In this document: piece after piece, positions 6,069 to 6,144 of the stretch
How the letters are laid out: each line of letters starts with the position of its first letter
Position numbering within the stretch: the first letter of the stretch is position 1
From: Actinomycetes bacterium
GTDB taxonomy: Bacteria > Actinomycetota > Actinomycetes > Propionibacteriales > Propionibacteriaceae
Direction: 5' to 3'
Length of the DNA stretch: 6,144 nucleotides
Assembly (NCBI GenBank): GCA_021794705.1
Contig: JAJYQH010000232.1
Coordinates: 1-6,144, forward strand
Notes under the pieces: generated by a model
Database searches by the model: none
What the model was told of the DNA's origin: nothing
The model's input: only the letters and a program-made list of their open reading frames with translations
Translations under genes and position numbers: made by a program

Positions 6069-6144
6069 TCACTGCTCGCGGCGCTGGCTGCGGGTGGTGC
6101 GCGTGCGGGAGTGACGCACCGGGGCCGGGGTCGGCAGCCCGGAC
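6069..6144 (-). CDS. secF: Probable SecF C-terminal tail (partial)
   Basis: The minus strand is open from the window edge to a TGA at 6071-6069, giving 24 codons that end SRTRTTRSQRREQ. The segment is proline-containing, then strongly basic and hydrophilic, as expected for the cytoplasmic tail of a membrane protein after its last transmembrane helix. SecF is assigned mainly from the conserved actinobacterial order secD-secF-apt-relA; SecF acts with SecD in the membrane to help Sec-dependent export. No diagnostic SecF motif is inside the window. In M. tuberculosis another gene (Rv2585c) lies between secF and apt, so a different upstream gene is possible. Confidence 0.55.
   Translation of the reverse strand, partial: SGLPTPAPVRHSRTRTTRSQRREQ

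Overview
The window looks like a chromosomal housekeeping segment from a high-GC actinobacterium. By eye it is roughly 70% G+C, with codons strongly biased to G or C in third position. Gene content and order also fit: secF, apt and relA, then a metallo-beta-lactamase-fold gene and hisS, all on the minus strand. This is the conserved order around relA in Actinomycetota. One divergent gene, a DUF349 protein, sits on the plus strand between relA and the hydrolase gene, where several actinobacteria (for example Mycobacterium tuberculosis) carry ppiB.

Layout in minus-strand transcription order, from the right edge: the last 24 codons of a probable secF (6144-6069); a GC-rich hairpin (6036-6062); apt, adenine phosphoribosyltransferase (6007-5477); a 307-bp gene-free interval (5170-5476); the bifunctional (p)ppGpp synthetase/hydrolase relA (5169-2782); the DUF349 gene on the plus strand (1521-2774), whose stop lies 7 bp from the relA stop; a 30-bp divergent start region; the metallo-beta-lactamase-fold hydrolase (1490-774); and the first 246 codons of hisS (738-1, cut by the window edge).

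The protein genes are largely conventional. relA makes and degrades the stringent-response alarmone, apt salvages adenine, secF serves protein export and hisS charges tRNA-His. One mild surprise is that HisS carries the eukaryote/archaea-like signature (FDLTVPFARYV, VNNRKL) instead of the usual bacterial LRPEGT / INSLG signature.

The most unusual DNA is between apt and relA. (1) The last 29 bp of apt are tandemly duplicated just past the stop. The extra copy encodes the same peptide plus stop (SFSALLTI*) and differs only at three synonymous third positions, which looks like a recombination or replacement scar. (2) A long imperfect inverted repeat (5315-5399, about 28 paired positions, with an 8-bp flanking pair reaching 5293-5406) has an apical loop that on the minus strand reads UCACCUCC, identical to part of the 16S rRNA anti-Shine-Dalgarno tail. 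(3) A second nested inverted repeat (5230-5274) near the relA start shares core sequences with the first. No mobile-element gene, CRISPR array, tRNA or rRNA was seen.
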